Of a stretch of DNA of 49,680 nt, positions 10,190-18,891 are shown one piece after another. Position numbers and translations under genes: made by a program. The notes under the pieces were generated by a model. The model had not been told where the DNA came from. It saw only the letters and a list, made by a program, of their open reading frames with translations, and ran no database searches. The DNA comes from Paraclostridium ghonii (GTDB lineage: Bacteria > Bacillota > Clostridia > Peptostreptococcales > Peptostreptococcaceae). The stretch's first letter is position 1; the number at the start of each line of letters is the position of its first letter. The DNA lies in the NCBI RefSeq assembly GCF_023653455.1, contig NZ_JAKEDR010000004.1, positions 1 to 49,680 of the forward strand. The letters run 5' to 3'.

Positions 10190-10372
10190 TACAAGCGCCA
10201 GAACTTATAGATTAGAATAATTACTAGAAACTATAAGTTGACGAGGACAGAGTTTATCGAATTGTCGGCGGATGCTCTGCGGTGTGTTTACCATCGAAAA
10301 GTTTTTACAAATCATGTAAGTAATTACATGCACAAAGAAAAGCTTATGTAAACTGACCTGAATCTTAAAAAT
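10190..10372 (+). ncRNA. glmS ribozyme (GlcN6P-activated self-cleaving riboswitch)
   Basis: The leader of glmS carries the conserved ribozyme core. The cleavage-site segment GCGCCAGAAC starts at 10195, so cleavage should fall between A10194 and G10195. ACTTATAG pairs with CTATAAGT to form P2. It is followed by GTTGACGAGG, GTTTATCGA and TCGGCGGATG. Binding of glucosamine-6-phosphate triggers cleavage and loss of the glmS message, giving feedback control on GlmS. The 3' boundary (pseudoknot P3-P4 region, to about 10372) is approximate. A separate 14-bp hairpin (about 10154-10189) sits directly upstream of the cleavage site. Confidence 0.95.
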
Positions 10373-10410
10373 ATATAAAAACAATAATATTTTTAGGAGG
10401 ACACAAACTT

Positions 10411-12237
10411 ATGTGTGGTATAGTTGGATATTTAGGAAATAGAGTAGCAACAGAGGTTTTAGTAGAAGGACTTTCAAAACTTGAATATAGAGGATATGAC
10501 TCTGCAGGTGTTGCTATAAACACAGGAAATGAATTAGAAATTAGAAAATTTAAGGGAAGATTAGCTGTTTTAGCACAAGACTTAGAAAAGAACCCTATAA
10601 ATGGAGGATTAGGAATAGGACATACAAGATGGGCAACTCATGGAGAACCATCAGATGTAAACTCTCATCCTCACTTTAACATGGATAGAACAATATCTGT
10701 AGTTCACAATGGAATTATAGAAAACTACATGGAATTAAAAGAGGAATTACAAGCTGAAGGTGTAAAATTCTTATCTCAAACAGATACAGAAGTAGTAGCA
10801 CATTTAGTTGATAAATATTATGAAGGAAACTTATTAGAGGCAGTATATAAAGCTACTCAAAGATTAAGAGGAGCATATGCTTTAGGAGTTATATGCAAAG
10901 ATAATGATAAAGAATTAGTATCAGTTAGAAAAGATAGCCCATTAGTTGTAGGACTTGGAGAAGGAGAAAACTTCATAGCATCAGATATACCTGCAATATT
11001 AAAATATACTAGAAAAGTGTATTTCTTAGAAAATGGAGAATTTGTTCATATAGTAGGAGATAAGGTTACTATATTAAATGAAAATAGAGAAGTAGTAAAC
11101 AAAAAAGTAAATGAGATAACTTGGGATGTTGAAGCTGCATCTAAAGGTGGTTATGAGCACTTCATGTTAAAAGAAATATATGAACAACCTAATGGAGTAA
11201 AAGAAACATTAGTAAGAAGATTAAATGAAAATGGAGAAATCCACTTAGATGATATAAAAATGTCTAAAGAAGATTTAGACAATATAAATAGAGTTTATAT
11301 AGTAGCGTGTGGAACTGCTTATCATGCAGGGCTTATAGGTAAGTTTGCTATAGAAAAATTTGCTAAAATACCAGTTATAACTGATATAGCATCAGAATTT
11401 AGATATAGAGATCCATTTATAGATGATAAAACTTTATTAATATTAGTAAGTCAATCAGGAGAAACAGCAGATACTTTAGCATCTTTAAGATACGCTAAAG
11501 AAAGAGGAGCTAGAATATTATCAGTAACTAATGTTGTTGGATCTTCAATAGCAAGAGAATCAGATGACGTATTCTATACTTGGGCAGGACCTGAAATATC
11601 AGTTGCTTCAACAAAAGCATACACAACTCAGCTAGTATCATTCTACATGATAGCTTTAAACTTTGCTATAAAGAAAGGTACTATAACTAGAGAATACTAT
11701 AATCAAATGATAGATAATCTAAAAGAAATGCCTTTAAAAGTTGAAGAAGCTTTAAAACAAGAAGACCATATAAAAGAAATAGCTAAGACTTTAAAAGAGA
11801 AACACAGTGCATTCTATTTAGGTAGAGGTTTAGATTACAATATAGCTATGGAAGGTGCATTAAAAATAAAAGAAATATCATATATACATGCAGAAGCATT
11901 TGCTGCAGGTGAATTAAAACATGGAACTATAGCTTTAATAGAAAAAGGAACTCCTGTAGTAGCTATAGCATCTCAAGGAGAGTTATTTGAAAAAATGGTT
12001 TCAAATATGGAAGAGGTTAGAGCAAGAGGTGCTTACGTAATAGCTGTAGCTCAAGAGAAAAATAAAGAAGTTGAAAAGGCTGCTGATGAGGTTATATATA
12101 TACCAAATGTTGAAGATGTATTATCAAGTATATTAACAGTTTTACCACTTCAATTATTATCTTATTATGTTGCAGTTGAAAGAGGTTGCGATGTAGACAA
12201 ACCAAGAAACTTAGCTAAATCAGTTACAGTTGAATAA
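10411..12237 (+). CDS. glmS: Glutamine-fructose-6-phosphate aminotransferase GlmS
   Basis: GlmS makes glucosamine-6-phosphate from fructose-6-phosphate and glutamine, the committed step to UDP-GlcNAc. The 608-aa protein has full length: N-terminal Ntn-type glutaminase domain with the nucleophile Cys2 (MCGIVGYLG), a linker, two SIS isomerase domains (SQSGETADTLA in the first, the GRGLDYNIAMEGALKIKE region in the second) and the C terminus DKPRNLAKSVTVE. AGGAGG precedes the ATG at about 10395. Its product is both the substrate of GlmM next door and the ligand of its own leader ribozyme. Confidence 0.98.
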   Translation: MCGIVGYLGNRVATEVLVEGLSKLEYRGYDSAGVAINTGNELEIRKFKGRLAVLAQDLEKNPINGGLGIGHTRWATHGEPSDVNSHPHFNMDRTISVVHNGIIENYMELKEELQAEGVKFLSQTDTEVVAHLVDKYYEGNLLEAVYKATQRLRGAYALGVICKDNDKELVSVRKDSPLVVGLGEGENFIASDIPAILKYTRKVYFLENGEFVHIVGDKVTILNENREVVNKKVNEITWDVEAASKGGYEHFMLKEIYEQPNGVKETLVRRLNENGEIHLDDIKMSKEDLDNINRVYIVACGTAYHAGLIGKFAIEKFAKIPVITDIASEFRYRDPFIDDKTLLILVSQSGETADTLASLRYAKERGARILSVTNVVGSSIARESDDVFYTWAGPEISVASTKAYTTQLVSFYMIALNFAIKKGTITREYYNQMIDNLKEMPLKVEEALKQEDHIKEIAKTLKEKHSAFYLGRGLDYNIAMEGALKIKEISYIHAEAFAAGELKHGTIALIEKGTPVVAIASQGELFEKMVSNMEEVRARGAYVIAVAQEKNKEVEKAADEVIYIPNVEDVLSSILTVLPLQLLSYYVAVERGCDVDKPRNLAKSVTVE

Positions 12238-12248
12238 TATGTAATTAG

Positions 12249-12286
12249 AGGTGATATCTCAATTTTATATTGAGAATCACCTTTTT
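12249..12286 (+). terminator. Terminator after glmS
   Basis: AGGTGAT and CTCAAT pair with ATTGAG and ATCACCT (small internal bulge), followed by TTTTT. It lies right after the glmS stop. Confidence 0.88.
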
Positions 12287-12763
12287 AAATTAATTATATA
12301 AAAATGATATGATGGAAAATTAAAAACTATATAATTAAAACCCTATTAAAATATAGAAATTTAAGATTTATATTTTAATAGATAGGTATAACGGTAAAGT
12401 AAGTTTGTTATATAGGCTAAAAAGCGTTAATTTAGATTCTAATACATATTTAAACATATATTGTTAAAATAATTGATAACCTAAGAAATATACGCTATAT
12501 GGGGAAAATATTGATTATATGTATTTATTAATGCAATCGCTACACTTAAAATATTAAGTATAGCTTTTTTACGGTTAAGGAATTACACTTACTAAAAATT
12601 ATGTATAACCTATAAAACTTAATTATATCAATATACTATGTTTTGGTAGTAAAAAAGATTTTGAGCAACTAAAATATTTTTTGAAATTATGAATAGTATA
12701 ATCAACCATTTTTTGTTAATACTTTATAGTATAAATTAATCGGAAATTTGGGGAGGAAATACT
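12287..12763 (+). other. Long AT-rich intergenic region with an orphan terminator-like hairpin
   Basis: About 475 nt with no credible open reading frame. At 12539-12570 the arms GCTACACTTA and TAAGTATAGC (one mismatch) are followed by TTTTTT, which looks like an intrinsic terminator, yet no gene ends nearby. This could mark a small RNA transcribed within about 12300-12570, but I see no convincing promoter. The stretch just after the T-run (12561-12600) resembles 21086-21125 upstream of recD2. Promoter elements for the ywmB-like gene must lie in the last 150 nt but are not distinct. Confidence 0.4.
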
Positions 12764-13510
12764 ATGAAAAAAATGTTGTTGATTATAAGTGTAGTCTCTA
12801 TATTTTTATTAGGAATAGTTGTTTGTTATGCAGAATCAAGAACTGAAATAAAAATTAATGGTTATAAACAAATGGTAAATACTTTTGAAAATATAAATAG
12901 TGATTTTAAATTTTATAATATGAAAGCAAATGCATCTTTAGATAAATCTTTGGACAAAGAAGAAATGAAAAATATTTGCATGGAAATAATTTCAAACTTA
13001 GGACTTGAAGAATCAAATTTAAAATGGATAGAAAGTAAAAAAGATACTCAAAGTCAGGTATATGCGCAAATAGATGAGAAAAATAGAAATATATCTATCA
13101 TTGTCGCTAATAAAGGGAAAAATGAGTCGTATATTATAGTTGACATATTAGAAAATAAAGTATATAAAGATATAGTGGATATTTATACGGTTGTAGAAAA
13201 TACTTTGAATTTATATTGTAAAAAAGTCGATATTTATACATGCATAGCTGGAGAATATAAAAAAAAGTTACAACTGAATAAATATGATGATATTTTGAAA
13301 AAAATATTATATAATATGAATGCTAAAGAAATAGATAGGGTTGAAGATGAAAATTTTATATCGGTAACAGCTTTTAGTAAATTAATAAAAACTGATTACC
13401 TTGAATATTTGGGAAATAAGGTAAATTTAAATATAGGAATTAGGTATAGCGAAAATGAAGAAAAGACAATGGTTTACATAGCTACACCTATAATAAAATT
13501 AGATTATTAG
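12764..13510 (+). CDS. YwmB-like exported protein (TATA-box-binding fold family)
   Basis: A 248-aa protein with an N-terminal signal peptide or signal anchor (KKMLLIISVVSIFLLGIVVC, residues 2-21; possible cleavage near CYAES). The remainder is hydrophilic and presumably exported. Similarity is weak by eye, but its place directly upstream of murA and spoIID matches ywmB in Bacillus, which belongs to a family of unknown function (DUF1779). A GGGGAGG site lies just before ATG 12764. Its function is unknown; a role in wall metabolism or sporulation is only suggested by the neighbours. Confidence 0.75.
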   Translation: MKKMLLIISVVSIFLLGIVVCYAESRTEIKINGYKQMVNTFENINSDFKFYNMKANASLDKSLDKEEMKNICMEIISNLGLEESNLKWIESKKDTQSQVYAQIDEKNRNISIIVANKGKNESYIIVDILENKVYKDIVDIYTVVENTLNLYCKKVDIYTCIAGEYKKKLQLNKYDDILKKILYNMNAKEIDRVEDENFISVTAFSKLIKTDYLEYLGNKVNLNIGIRYSENEEKTMVYIATPIIKLDY

Positions 13511-13528
13511 TGTGAGGAGAAAAGTAAA

Positions 13529-14782
13529 ATGGCAAAAATTTTAGTTAAGAAGAGTAATCCACTTATGGGAAGTGTTAAAATAGATGGAGCAAAAAATGCA
13601 GTATTACCAATAATAGCAGCAACTTTATTAGGTGAAGGGAAATCAGTTTTAAGAGGAGTTCCTAATTTAAAAGATGTTCATGTAATATCTGACTTATTAA
13701 GACATTTAGGTGCAGAAGTTGAGTACAAAGATTGTACATTAACAGTAGATGCAAGTAAAATAAAAACATGCGAGGCTCCATATGAACTTGTAAGAAAGAT
13801 GAGGGCATCATTTTTAGTAATGGGACCATTACTTGCAAGATTTAATCATACAAAGATATCTATGCCGGGAGGATGTGCAATAGGGACTAGACCTATAGAT
13901 TTACATCTTAAAGGATTTAAAGCATTAGGTGCTAATGTAATAATAGATCATGGATTTGTTGAAGCTAATACAGAAAAATTAGTAGGAAGTAAATTATATT
14001 TAGATTTCCCATCAGTTGGGGCTACAGAAAATATAATGATGGCTGCTGCTTTAGCAGAAGGTACGACTATAATAGAAAACGCTGCAGAAGAGCCAGAAAT
14101 CGTTGATTTAGCAAACTTCTTAAATGAAATGGGAGCTAATGTTAAAGGGGCAGGAACTAATACAATAAGAATAAAAGGAGTTCAGTCACTTAAGGGTGCT
14201 GAACATACAGTTATACCAGATAGAATAGAAGCAGCTACATACATGGTTGCAGCGGCTATGACAAAAGGAGATATAACTATAGAAAATGTAATGATGGAAC
14301 ATTTAAAGCCAGTTGTAGCTAAGTTAAAAGAAGCTGGATGTGAAGTAATAGATATGGACAATTCTGTAAGGGTTAAAGGACCTGAGGTATTAAAACCAAT
14401 AGATATAAAAACATTACCACACCCAGGGTTCCCAACAGATGTTCAAGCGCAATTTATGGCTATGGCTACAGTAGCAAATGGAACAGGAGTAGTTATAGAA
14501 ACTGTATTTGAAAATAGATTTATGCACGTAGCAGAATTTAATAGAATGGGCGCTAATATAAAAATAGAAGGTAGAAGTGCTATAGTTTCAGGAGTAGACC
14601 AGCTACATGGATCAACAGTAAAAGCAACAGATTTAAGAGCGGGAGCTGCTTTAATATTATGCGGACTTATAGCTGAAGGAGTAACTGAAATAGGAGATAT
14701 ATATCATATACAAAGAGGATATGTAGATATAGATAAAAAGATACAAGCATTAGGTGGAAATATAGAAATAATTGAAGACTAA
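13529..14782 (+). CDS. murA: UDP-N-acetylglucosamine 1-carboxyvinyltransferase MurA
   Basis: MurA transfers enolpyruvate from PEP to UDP-GlcNAc, the first committed step of peptidoglycan synthesis and the fosfomycin target. The 417-aa protein has the usual length. The catalytic loop GGCAIGTRP contains Cys116, so the fosfomycin-sensitive Cys form is present, not Asp. KN at residues 22-23 (DGAKNAV) corresponds to the substrate-binding pair. GAGGAG precedes the ATG, 18 nt after the ywmB-like gene, so the two are probably cotranscribed. It uses the UDP-GlcNAc made through glmS and glmM just upstream. Confidence 0.97.
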   Translation: MAKILVKKSNPLMGSVKIDGAKNAVLPIIAATLLGEGKSVLRGVPNLKDVHVISDLLRHLGAEVEYKDCTLTVDASKIKTCEAPYELVRKMRASFLVMGPLLARFNHTKISMPGGCAIGTRPIDLHLKGFKALGANVIIDHGFVEANTEKLVGSKLYLDFPSVGATENIMMAAALAEGTTIIENAAEEPEIVDLANFLNEMGANVKGAGTNTIRIKGVQSLKGAEHTVIPDRIEAATYMVAAAMTKGDITIENVMMEHLKPVVAKLKEAGCEVIDMDNSVRVKGPEVLKPIDIKTLPHPGFPTDVQAQFMAMATVANGTGVVIETVFENRFMHVAEFNRMGANIKIEGRSAIVSGVDQLHGSTVKATDLRAGAALILCGLIAEGVTEIGDIYHIQRGYVDIDKKIQALGGNIEIIED

Positions 14783-14856
14783 TAATTAGTCATAATTAAC
14801 ACGGGTTTTTCATAAAATTTATGGATTAGAAGTATTTATCTAAGGAGGAATATTTT

Positions 14857-15897
14857 ATGAAAAACCCAGTGTTAGTTTTAGCTAGTACAGTATTGATTAC
14901 TGCAGCTATACCAGTTTGTATATCTTTATTTGCGTATAATTCGCATTCAAAAACAGATATATTACCACATATTCAAAATAAATTGAAAATTGAAACAAAG
15001 CTAAAACTTGAAAAAAAGAAAAATGTTAAAAGTTATGAAACTATAGATAAAGAGTCTCCTAAAATAAAAGTTTATAATCATAAAAAAGGAATCGTAGAAA
15101 CTTTAGATATAGAAGATTATTTATGTGGAGTTTTAGCAGGTGAAATGTCTGCACAGTTCAATAAAGAAGCCTTAAAAGCCCAAGCTGTGGCTGCAAGGAC
15201 ATTTACTGTATATAATGAAAATAGTGGTAAACATAACAATGCAGTGGTATGTACGGATTTTAAACACTGCCAGGAGTATAAAAGTAAAGAAGAGTTATTA
15301 AGTAAAAATGGACAGGATTGGATGGATAAATTTTACGCAAAAATAGAACAAGCTGTAAAAGAAACTAAAGGTCAAATTATAGTATATAATGATAAACCGA
15401 TACTACCATTATATTTTTCTACATCTTCAGGTAATACAGAAAATAGTGAAGAAGTATTTAGCACTAAATACCCTTACTTGAGATCTGTAGATAGTCCATA
15501 TGATAAAAATGCTCCAAAGTACGCATCTAATGTGAAAATAAACAACTCTGATTTTATCAATATCATAAAAAAAGGTTTTCCTAAAATACAAATCTCTGAT
15601 GGTAAATTATCTAAACAAATCAGCATAGAAAAAAGAAGTAACGGTGGCTCTGTTGAAAAAATAAAAGTTGCAAATACAGAATTAACAGGTCGTGATATAA
15701 GAAGCCTATTTAATTTAAATTCTGCTAATTTTGATTTAAAATTTAATAAAGATTATGTAGATATTATTGTAAAAGGATATGGACATGGTGTAGGGATGAG
15801 TCAATGGGGAGCAGAAGGAATGGCCAATGATGGGTATAAATACTATGAAATTTTAGAACATTACTATTCAAATGTTGATATTAAAGATACATATTAA
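14857..15897 (+). CDS. spoIID: Stage II sporulation protein D (peptidoglycan lytic transglycosylase)
   Basis: SpoIID is part of the engulfment machinery that remodels septal peptidoglycan when the mother cell engulfs the forespore. The 346-aa protein has an N-terminal membrane anchor (about residues 5-26) and an extracytoplasmic SpoIID/LytB domain. Glu96 in LAGEMSAQF is the likely catalytic acid; AQAVAARTF and YGHGVGMSQWGAEGMA are family signatures. His126, Cys132, His137 and Cys138 have the spacing of the zinc site I recall for the C. difficile enzyme. AAGGAGG precedes ATG 14857. It ends in its own terminator. Confidence 0.95.
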   Translation: MKNPVLVLASTVLITAAIPVCISLFAYNSHSKTDILPHIQNKLKIETKLKLEKKKNVKSYETIDKESPKIKVYNHKKGIVETLDIEDYLCGVLAGEMSAQFNKEALKAQAVAARTFTVYNENSGKHNNAVVCTDFKHCQEYKSKEELLSKNGQDWMDKFYAKIEQAVKETKGQIIVYNDKPILPLYFSTSSGNTENSEEVFSTKYPYLRSVDSPYDKNAPKYASNVKINNSDFINIIKKGFPKIQISDGKLSKQISIEKRSNGGSVEKIKVANTELTGRDIRSLFNLNSANFDLKFNKDYVDIIVKGYGHGVGMSQWGAEGMANDGYKYYEILEHYYSNVDIKDTY

Positions 15898-15943
15898 AAC
15901 TCTAAACTAACTTGATTTTCAAGTTAGTTTAGAGTTTTTTTAA
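15898..15943 (+). terminator. Terminator after spoIID
   Basis: AAACTCTAAACTAACTTGA pairs with its complement across TTTT and is followed by a T-run. It is an 18-19 bp near-perfect stem. Confidence 0.95.
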
Positions 15944-16042
15944 ATCCTCAGGGGTTATAATTCATAAAAATTAAGCTTTTAAAAATTATTATCTATAAAT
16001 TTCATTATTTATAAAAAATTTAAATATAAAAAAATAAAAATT

Positions 16043-16071
16043 GTATAAAAATAACAAATAAGGTACAAAAT
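16043..16071 (+). promoter_or_regulatory. Possible sigma-F-type promoter of spoIIQ
   Basis: GTATA at 16043-16047 and GGTACAAAAT at 16062-16071 are 14 bp apart, roughly the forespore sigma-F pattern, with one departure in the -10. It lies about 30 bp ahead of spoIIQ, which is forespore-expressed in other spore formers. The assignment is weak. Confidence 0.33.
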
Positions 16072-16102
16072 ACAAATGTATGAATATATTTGGAGGTGCG
16101 TC

Positions 16103-16780
16103 ATGAAAAAGAAAAAACTATTAGAGAAAGATGGTTTTTACTTAGCCTTATTTGTGTGTGTTTGTTTAGTAGCAATTGGAGGTATATGGTTTACTAAAAA
16201 TAGTGTGGATAATTTAGCATCAAAAAATGGGTTTTTAGATAATCAAAATAAAGTGGCAAAAGGTGATGAAGGAGAAATTCACCTAATAGAAAAAGATGAT
16301 AAAACTGTACCAACAGCTACAAATTCAAAAGAAAACTTAGATAAGGTAAAAGAAAATGAAGTTGTTAAGAAAGAAGAAAGTAAAATAAATTACTTAGGAG
16401 AAAAAGTGACTAGAGAGTACTCAGAAAAAGAGCCTAGTTATTCAAGTACATTAGACGTATGGGAAATACATAAAGGATTAGATGTACAAGCTAAAAAAGG
16501 AAGTAAAGTAAAAACAGTTATTAATGGTAAAGTAACAGATGTATTTAAAGATGATCAACATGGAGTATCTGTAAAAGTAGAATCAAGAGATAAAATAGCT
16601 GTTATTTATTCAAACTTAGACGATAAAATTTCTGTTAAAAGAGGGCAAGAAGTTAAAGATGGAGATGTAATAGGAAAAGTAGGAAATACTACTAGTGTAG
16701 AAAGTTTAGATGGATCACATGTACATGTAACTGCTACAAAAGATGGTAAAGCTATAGATCCTATGACATTAGTTAAATAA
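16103..16780 (+). CDS. spoIIQ: SpoIIQ, forespore LytM/M23-domain engulfment protein
   Basis: SpoIIQ is a forespore membrane protein that meets SpoIIIAH across the intermembrane space. The 225-aa protein has one transmembrane helix (about residues 11-31), a charged linker, and a C-terminal M23/LytM domain. The zinc ligands of active M23 enzymes are intact: His123 and Asp127 (HKGLD), and His206 and His208 (HVH). This is the clostridial state; B. subtilis SpoIIQ has lost one ligand. I chose ATG 16103, which follows GGAGGTG (16092-16098); an in-frame ATG at 16076 lacks a ribosome binding site. Its position between spoIID and spoIIID supports the call. Confidence 0.92.
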   Translation: MKKKKLLEKDGFYLALFVCVCLVAIGGIWFTKNSVDNLASKNGFLDNQNKVAKGDEGEIHLIEKDDKTVPTATNSKENLDKVKENEVVKKEESKINYLGEKVTREYSEKEPSYSSTLDVWEIHKGLDVQAKKGSKVKTVINGKVTDVFKDDQHGVSVKVESRDKIAVIYSNLDDKISVKRGQEVKDGDVIGKVGNTTSVESLDGSHVHVTATKDGKAIDPMTLVK

Positions 16781-16845
16781 AAAATTCGCTATGCTTGAGC
16801 GATTATGTCTGCAACGACCTTAAGAAACAGATCCGTTGTTCAAAC
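16781..16845 (-). repeat. Dispersed repeat family R, copy D
   Basis: Read on the - strand this begins CAACGGATCTGTTTCTTAAG and ends CTCAAGCATAGCGAATTTT. It matches copies A and B (33897, 34956) at both ends and copy E (21178) in the ATCTGTTTCTT segment. It starts at the spoIIQ stop codon. No open reading frame is present. Confidence 0.75.
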
Positions 16846-16886
16846 TTATAAGTTGGAAATTATGAATATAATTTCCTAAAGATTAA

Positions 16887-16936
16887 AAAATATAACAAGC
16901 TTAATCAAATTTGATTAAGCTTGTTATATTTTTTTG
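16887..16936 (+). terminator. Terminator after spoIIQ
   Basis: A perfect 21-bp palindromic stem (centre at 16909/16910, containing CAAGCTTAATC) is followed by a T-run. The symmetry gives a poor U-tract on the other strand. Confidence 0.93.
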
Positions 16937-16953
16937 TTTAATTACATATATAT
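16925..16953 (+). promoter_or_regulatory. Possible sigma-E-type promoter of spoIIID
   Basis: TATATT (16925-16930) and CATATATAT (16945-16953) are 14 bp apart, close to the mother-cell sigma-E pattern. The -35 overlaps the right arm of the spoIIQ terminator. spoIIID is sigma-E controlled in studied spore formers. Confidence 0.35.
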
Positions 16954-16983
16954 CACTAAGGTAGGATTTAAGGGGGGGAAGCT

Positions 16984-17250
16984 TTGAGATCGCATATAGA
17001 AGAAAGAGCTATAGTTGTAGCAAAGTATATATTAGAAAAGAAAACAACAGTTAGACAAACCGCTAAAACATTTGGTGTAAGTAAAAGTACTATACACAAA
17101 GATGTAACTGAACGATTAGAAGAAATTAACCCATCTCTTGCAAAAGAGGTTAAAATGGTTTTGGAAAAAAATAAATCAGAAAGGCATATAAGGGGAGGAA
17201 TGGCAACAAAACAAAAATATGAAATTAAGTGTAATAAAAATGTAGGTTAA
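16984..17250 (+). CDS. spoIIID: Stage III sporulation transcriptional regulator SpoIIID
   Basis: SpoIIID is a small DNA-binding regulator of the mother-cell programme, acting between sigma-E and sigma-K. The 88-aa protein is close to the usual 85-93 aa, with the helix-turn-helix TVRQTAKTFGVSKSTIHKDV at about residues 20-39 and the basic family signature SERHIRGGMATKQKY. Translation starts at TTG 16984 just after a G-rich ribosome binding site (AGGGGGGG). Its stop codon lies inside the following terminator. Confidence 0.96.
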   Translation: MRSHIEERAIVVAKYILEKKTTVRQTAKTFGVSKSTIHKDVTERLEEINPSLAKEVKMVLEKNKSERHIRGGMATKQKYEIKCNKNVG

Positions 17251-17268
17251 AATACCTACATTTTTTTC
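17238..17268 (+). terminator. Terminator after spoIIID
   Basis: AAATGTAGG pairs with CCTACATTT, followed by TTTT. The spoIIID stop codon (17248-17250) falls in the loop. Confidence 0.92.
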
Positions 17269-17297
17269 TTGACTAAAAACTAATTTTTGTATATTTT
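17269..17297 (+). promoter_or_regulatory. Sigma-A-type promoter of mbl
   Basis: TTGACT (17269-17274) and TATTTT (17292-17297) are 17 bp apart, right after the spoIIID terminator. It would let mbl and fabZ be expressed in vegetative growth apart from the sporulation gene upstream. Confidence 0.55.
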
Positions 17298-17356
17298 GTA
17301 TGTAGAGTGTTAAAATTAACGAAGAGTTTATATAAATTAAAAAGGAGTTGAAATTA

Positions 17357-18406
17357 ATGACTAAAGGAGCTGATATTGGCATAGATTTAGGTACTGCAAA
17401 TGTTCTTGTATATGTCAACGGAAAGGGGATTGCTATAAAAGAGCCTTCTGTTGTAGCAATAGATAAAAAATCTCAGACTGTTTTAGCAGTAGGAGATGAA
17501 GCAAGAAAAATGATAGGGAGAACACCTGGAAATATAGTTGCGATAAGACCTTTAAAGGATGGAGTAATACATAATTACAATATTACTGAAAAGATGATAA
17601 CTTACTATGTTGATAAGGTTGTTGATAAGAAGGGATTTGCAAGATTTTTTATGCCAAGAATAATGGTATGCGTTCCAACTGGGGTTACTGAAGTAGAAAA
17701 AAGGGCTGTAGAGGAAGCTACTAGACAAGCTGGGGCTAGAGATGTTTATATAATAGAAGAGCCTATAGCAGCAGCTATTGGAGCTGGGATTGATATATCT
17801 AGACCGGATGGTAATATGGTTGTTGACATTGGAGGAGGAACAGCTGACATAGCCGTAATATCTTTAGGAGGAGCTGTGATAAGTGAATCTATAAGAATGG
17901 GTGGAGACAAATTTGACGAATACATAGTGAATTATATGAGAAAAAAACATAATTTGCTTATAGGGGATAGAACAGCGGAACAAGTAAAGGTTAATATTGG
18001 AACTGCATATCCTAGAGAAGAAGAAGTTAGTATGGATGTAAAAGGAAGAAATTTAATAACAGGACTTCCGCAAAAAATAAATATAGATTCAAAAGAAATG
18101 TTAGAAGCTTTAGAAGAAGGAGTTAGCCAAATAGTTTCTAGTATACATGAAGTACTTGAAAAAACGCCTCCAGAATTAGCTGCAGATATAAGTGAAAGCG
18201 GAATAGTAATGACAGGTGGAGGATCTTTATTATATGGACTAGACAAGAAGATAAAAGAGGAAACAGGTATAGAAGTTAAGATAGCTGATGATCCTTTATC
18301 TTGTGTTGCCAAGGGAACGGGAGAGTCATTATCCGCATTAGATGTATTAGAAACAGGTGGAACAGGATTATTTAAAAGAAAAACTATAACAAAAGGAGAA
18401 AAATAA
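17357..18406 (+). CDS. mbl: MreB-family actin homologue (Mbl type)
   Basis: A bacterial actin that polymerises along the membrane and guides lateral wall synthesis. The 349-aa protein has the actin phosphate-1 loop [12 protein letters not shown] near its N terminus, the connect and phosphate-2 region [17 protein letters not shown] and the adenosine motif [13 protein letters not shown] call it Mbl because its place after spoIIID matches mbl in B. subtilis; MreB is the alternative name. ATG 17357 is 9 nt after AAAGGAG (17341-17347); a TTG at 17348 abuts that site and cannot be used well. Only 1 nt separates its stop from fabZ. Confidence 0.93.
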   Translation: MTKGADIGIDLGTANVLVYVNGKGIAIKEPSVVAIDKKSQTVLAVGDEARKMIGRTPGNIVAIRPLKDGVIHNYNITEKMITYYVDKVVDKKGFARFFMPRIMVCVPTGVTEVEKRAVEEATRQAGARDVYIIEEPIAAAIGAGIDISRPDGNMVVDIGGGTADIAVISLGGAVISESIRMGGDKFDEYIVNYMRKKHNLLIGDRTAEQVKVNIGTAYPREEEVSMDVKGRNLITGLPQKINIDSKEMLEALEEGVSQIVSSIHEVLEKTPPELAADISESGIVMTGGGSLLYGLDKKIKEETGIEVKIADDPLSCVAKGTGESLSALDVLETGGTGLFKRKTITKGEK

Positions 18407-18407
18407 T

Positions 18408-18836
18408 ATGTTAAACATAGATCAAATAAAAGAATTAATACCACATAGGTACCCATTTTTACTAGTAGATAAAGTGATTGAATTAGAAGAAGGTAAAAGA
18501 GCTGTAGGAATAAAAAATGTAAGTGTAAATGAACCATTTTTCCAAGGACATTTTCCAGAGTATCCTCTAATGCCAGGAGTTTTAATTATAGAGGCTTTAG
18601 CTCAAGTTGGAGCGGTAGCTATGATGTCTATAGACGAAAACAAAGGTAAGTTAGGCGTATTTGCAGGAATAGATAAAGTTAGATTTAAAAAAGAAGTTAG
18701 ACCGGGAGATACACTAAGAATGGAAGTTGAAATGCTTTCTTTAAGAAGAAACATAGGAAAAGCTAATGCTAGTGCATATGTTGATGGAGAATTAGTTTGT
18801 AGAGGGGAATTAATGTTTGCATTAGTTCAAAAATAA
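18408..18836 (+). CDS. fabZ: (3R)-hydroxyacyl-ACP dehydratase FabZ
   Basis: FabZ removes water from 3-hydroxyacyl-ACP in fatty-acid elongation. The 142-aa hotdog-fold protein has full length. The catalytic pair is visible: His48 in [12 protein letters not shown] and Glu62 in [23 protein letters not shown] near the N terminus is a family hallmark. Its ATG is one base after the mbl stop, so the genes are coupled. The stop sits in the left arm of a bidirectional terminator shared with yyaC. Confidence 0.97.
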   Translation: MLNIDQIKELIPHRYPFLLVDKVIELEEGKRAVGIKNVSVNEPFFQGHFPEYPLMPGVLIIEALAQVGAVAMMSIDENKGKLGVFAGIDKVRFKKEVRPGDTLRMEVEMLSLRRNIGKANASAYVDGELVCRGELMFALVQK

Positions 18837-18867
18837 AGAAGCTGTCTTTGACAGCTTCTTTATTTTT
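18827..18867. terminator. Bidirectional terminator between fabZ and yyaC
   Basis: AAAAATAAAGAAGCTGTC and GACAGCTTCTTTATTTTT form a palindrome around TTT. U-tracts result on both strands, so it can end fabZ (+) and yyaC (-), which converge here. Confidence 0.93.
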
Positions 18868-18891
18868 AAAAGTACAGGGGATATATTGAAA

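Noticed and set aside
10148..10410. T-box or other amino-acid riboswitch in the glmS leader
   Set aside because: The sequence matches the glmS ribozyme core point by point and there is no T-box sequence or specifier hairpin.
17932..18537. 201-codon - strand frame antisense to mbl and fabZ
   Set aside because: Its sequence is the complement of two well-supported genes and shows no family features or ribosome binding site.
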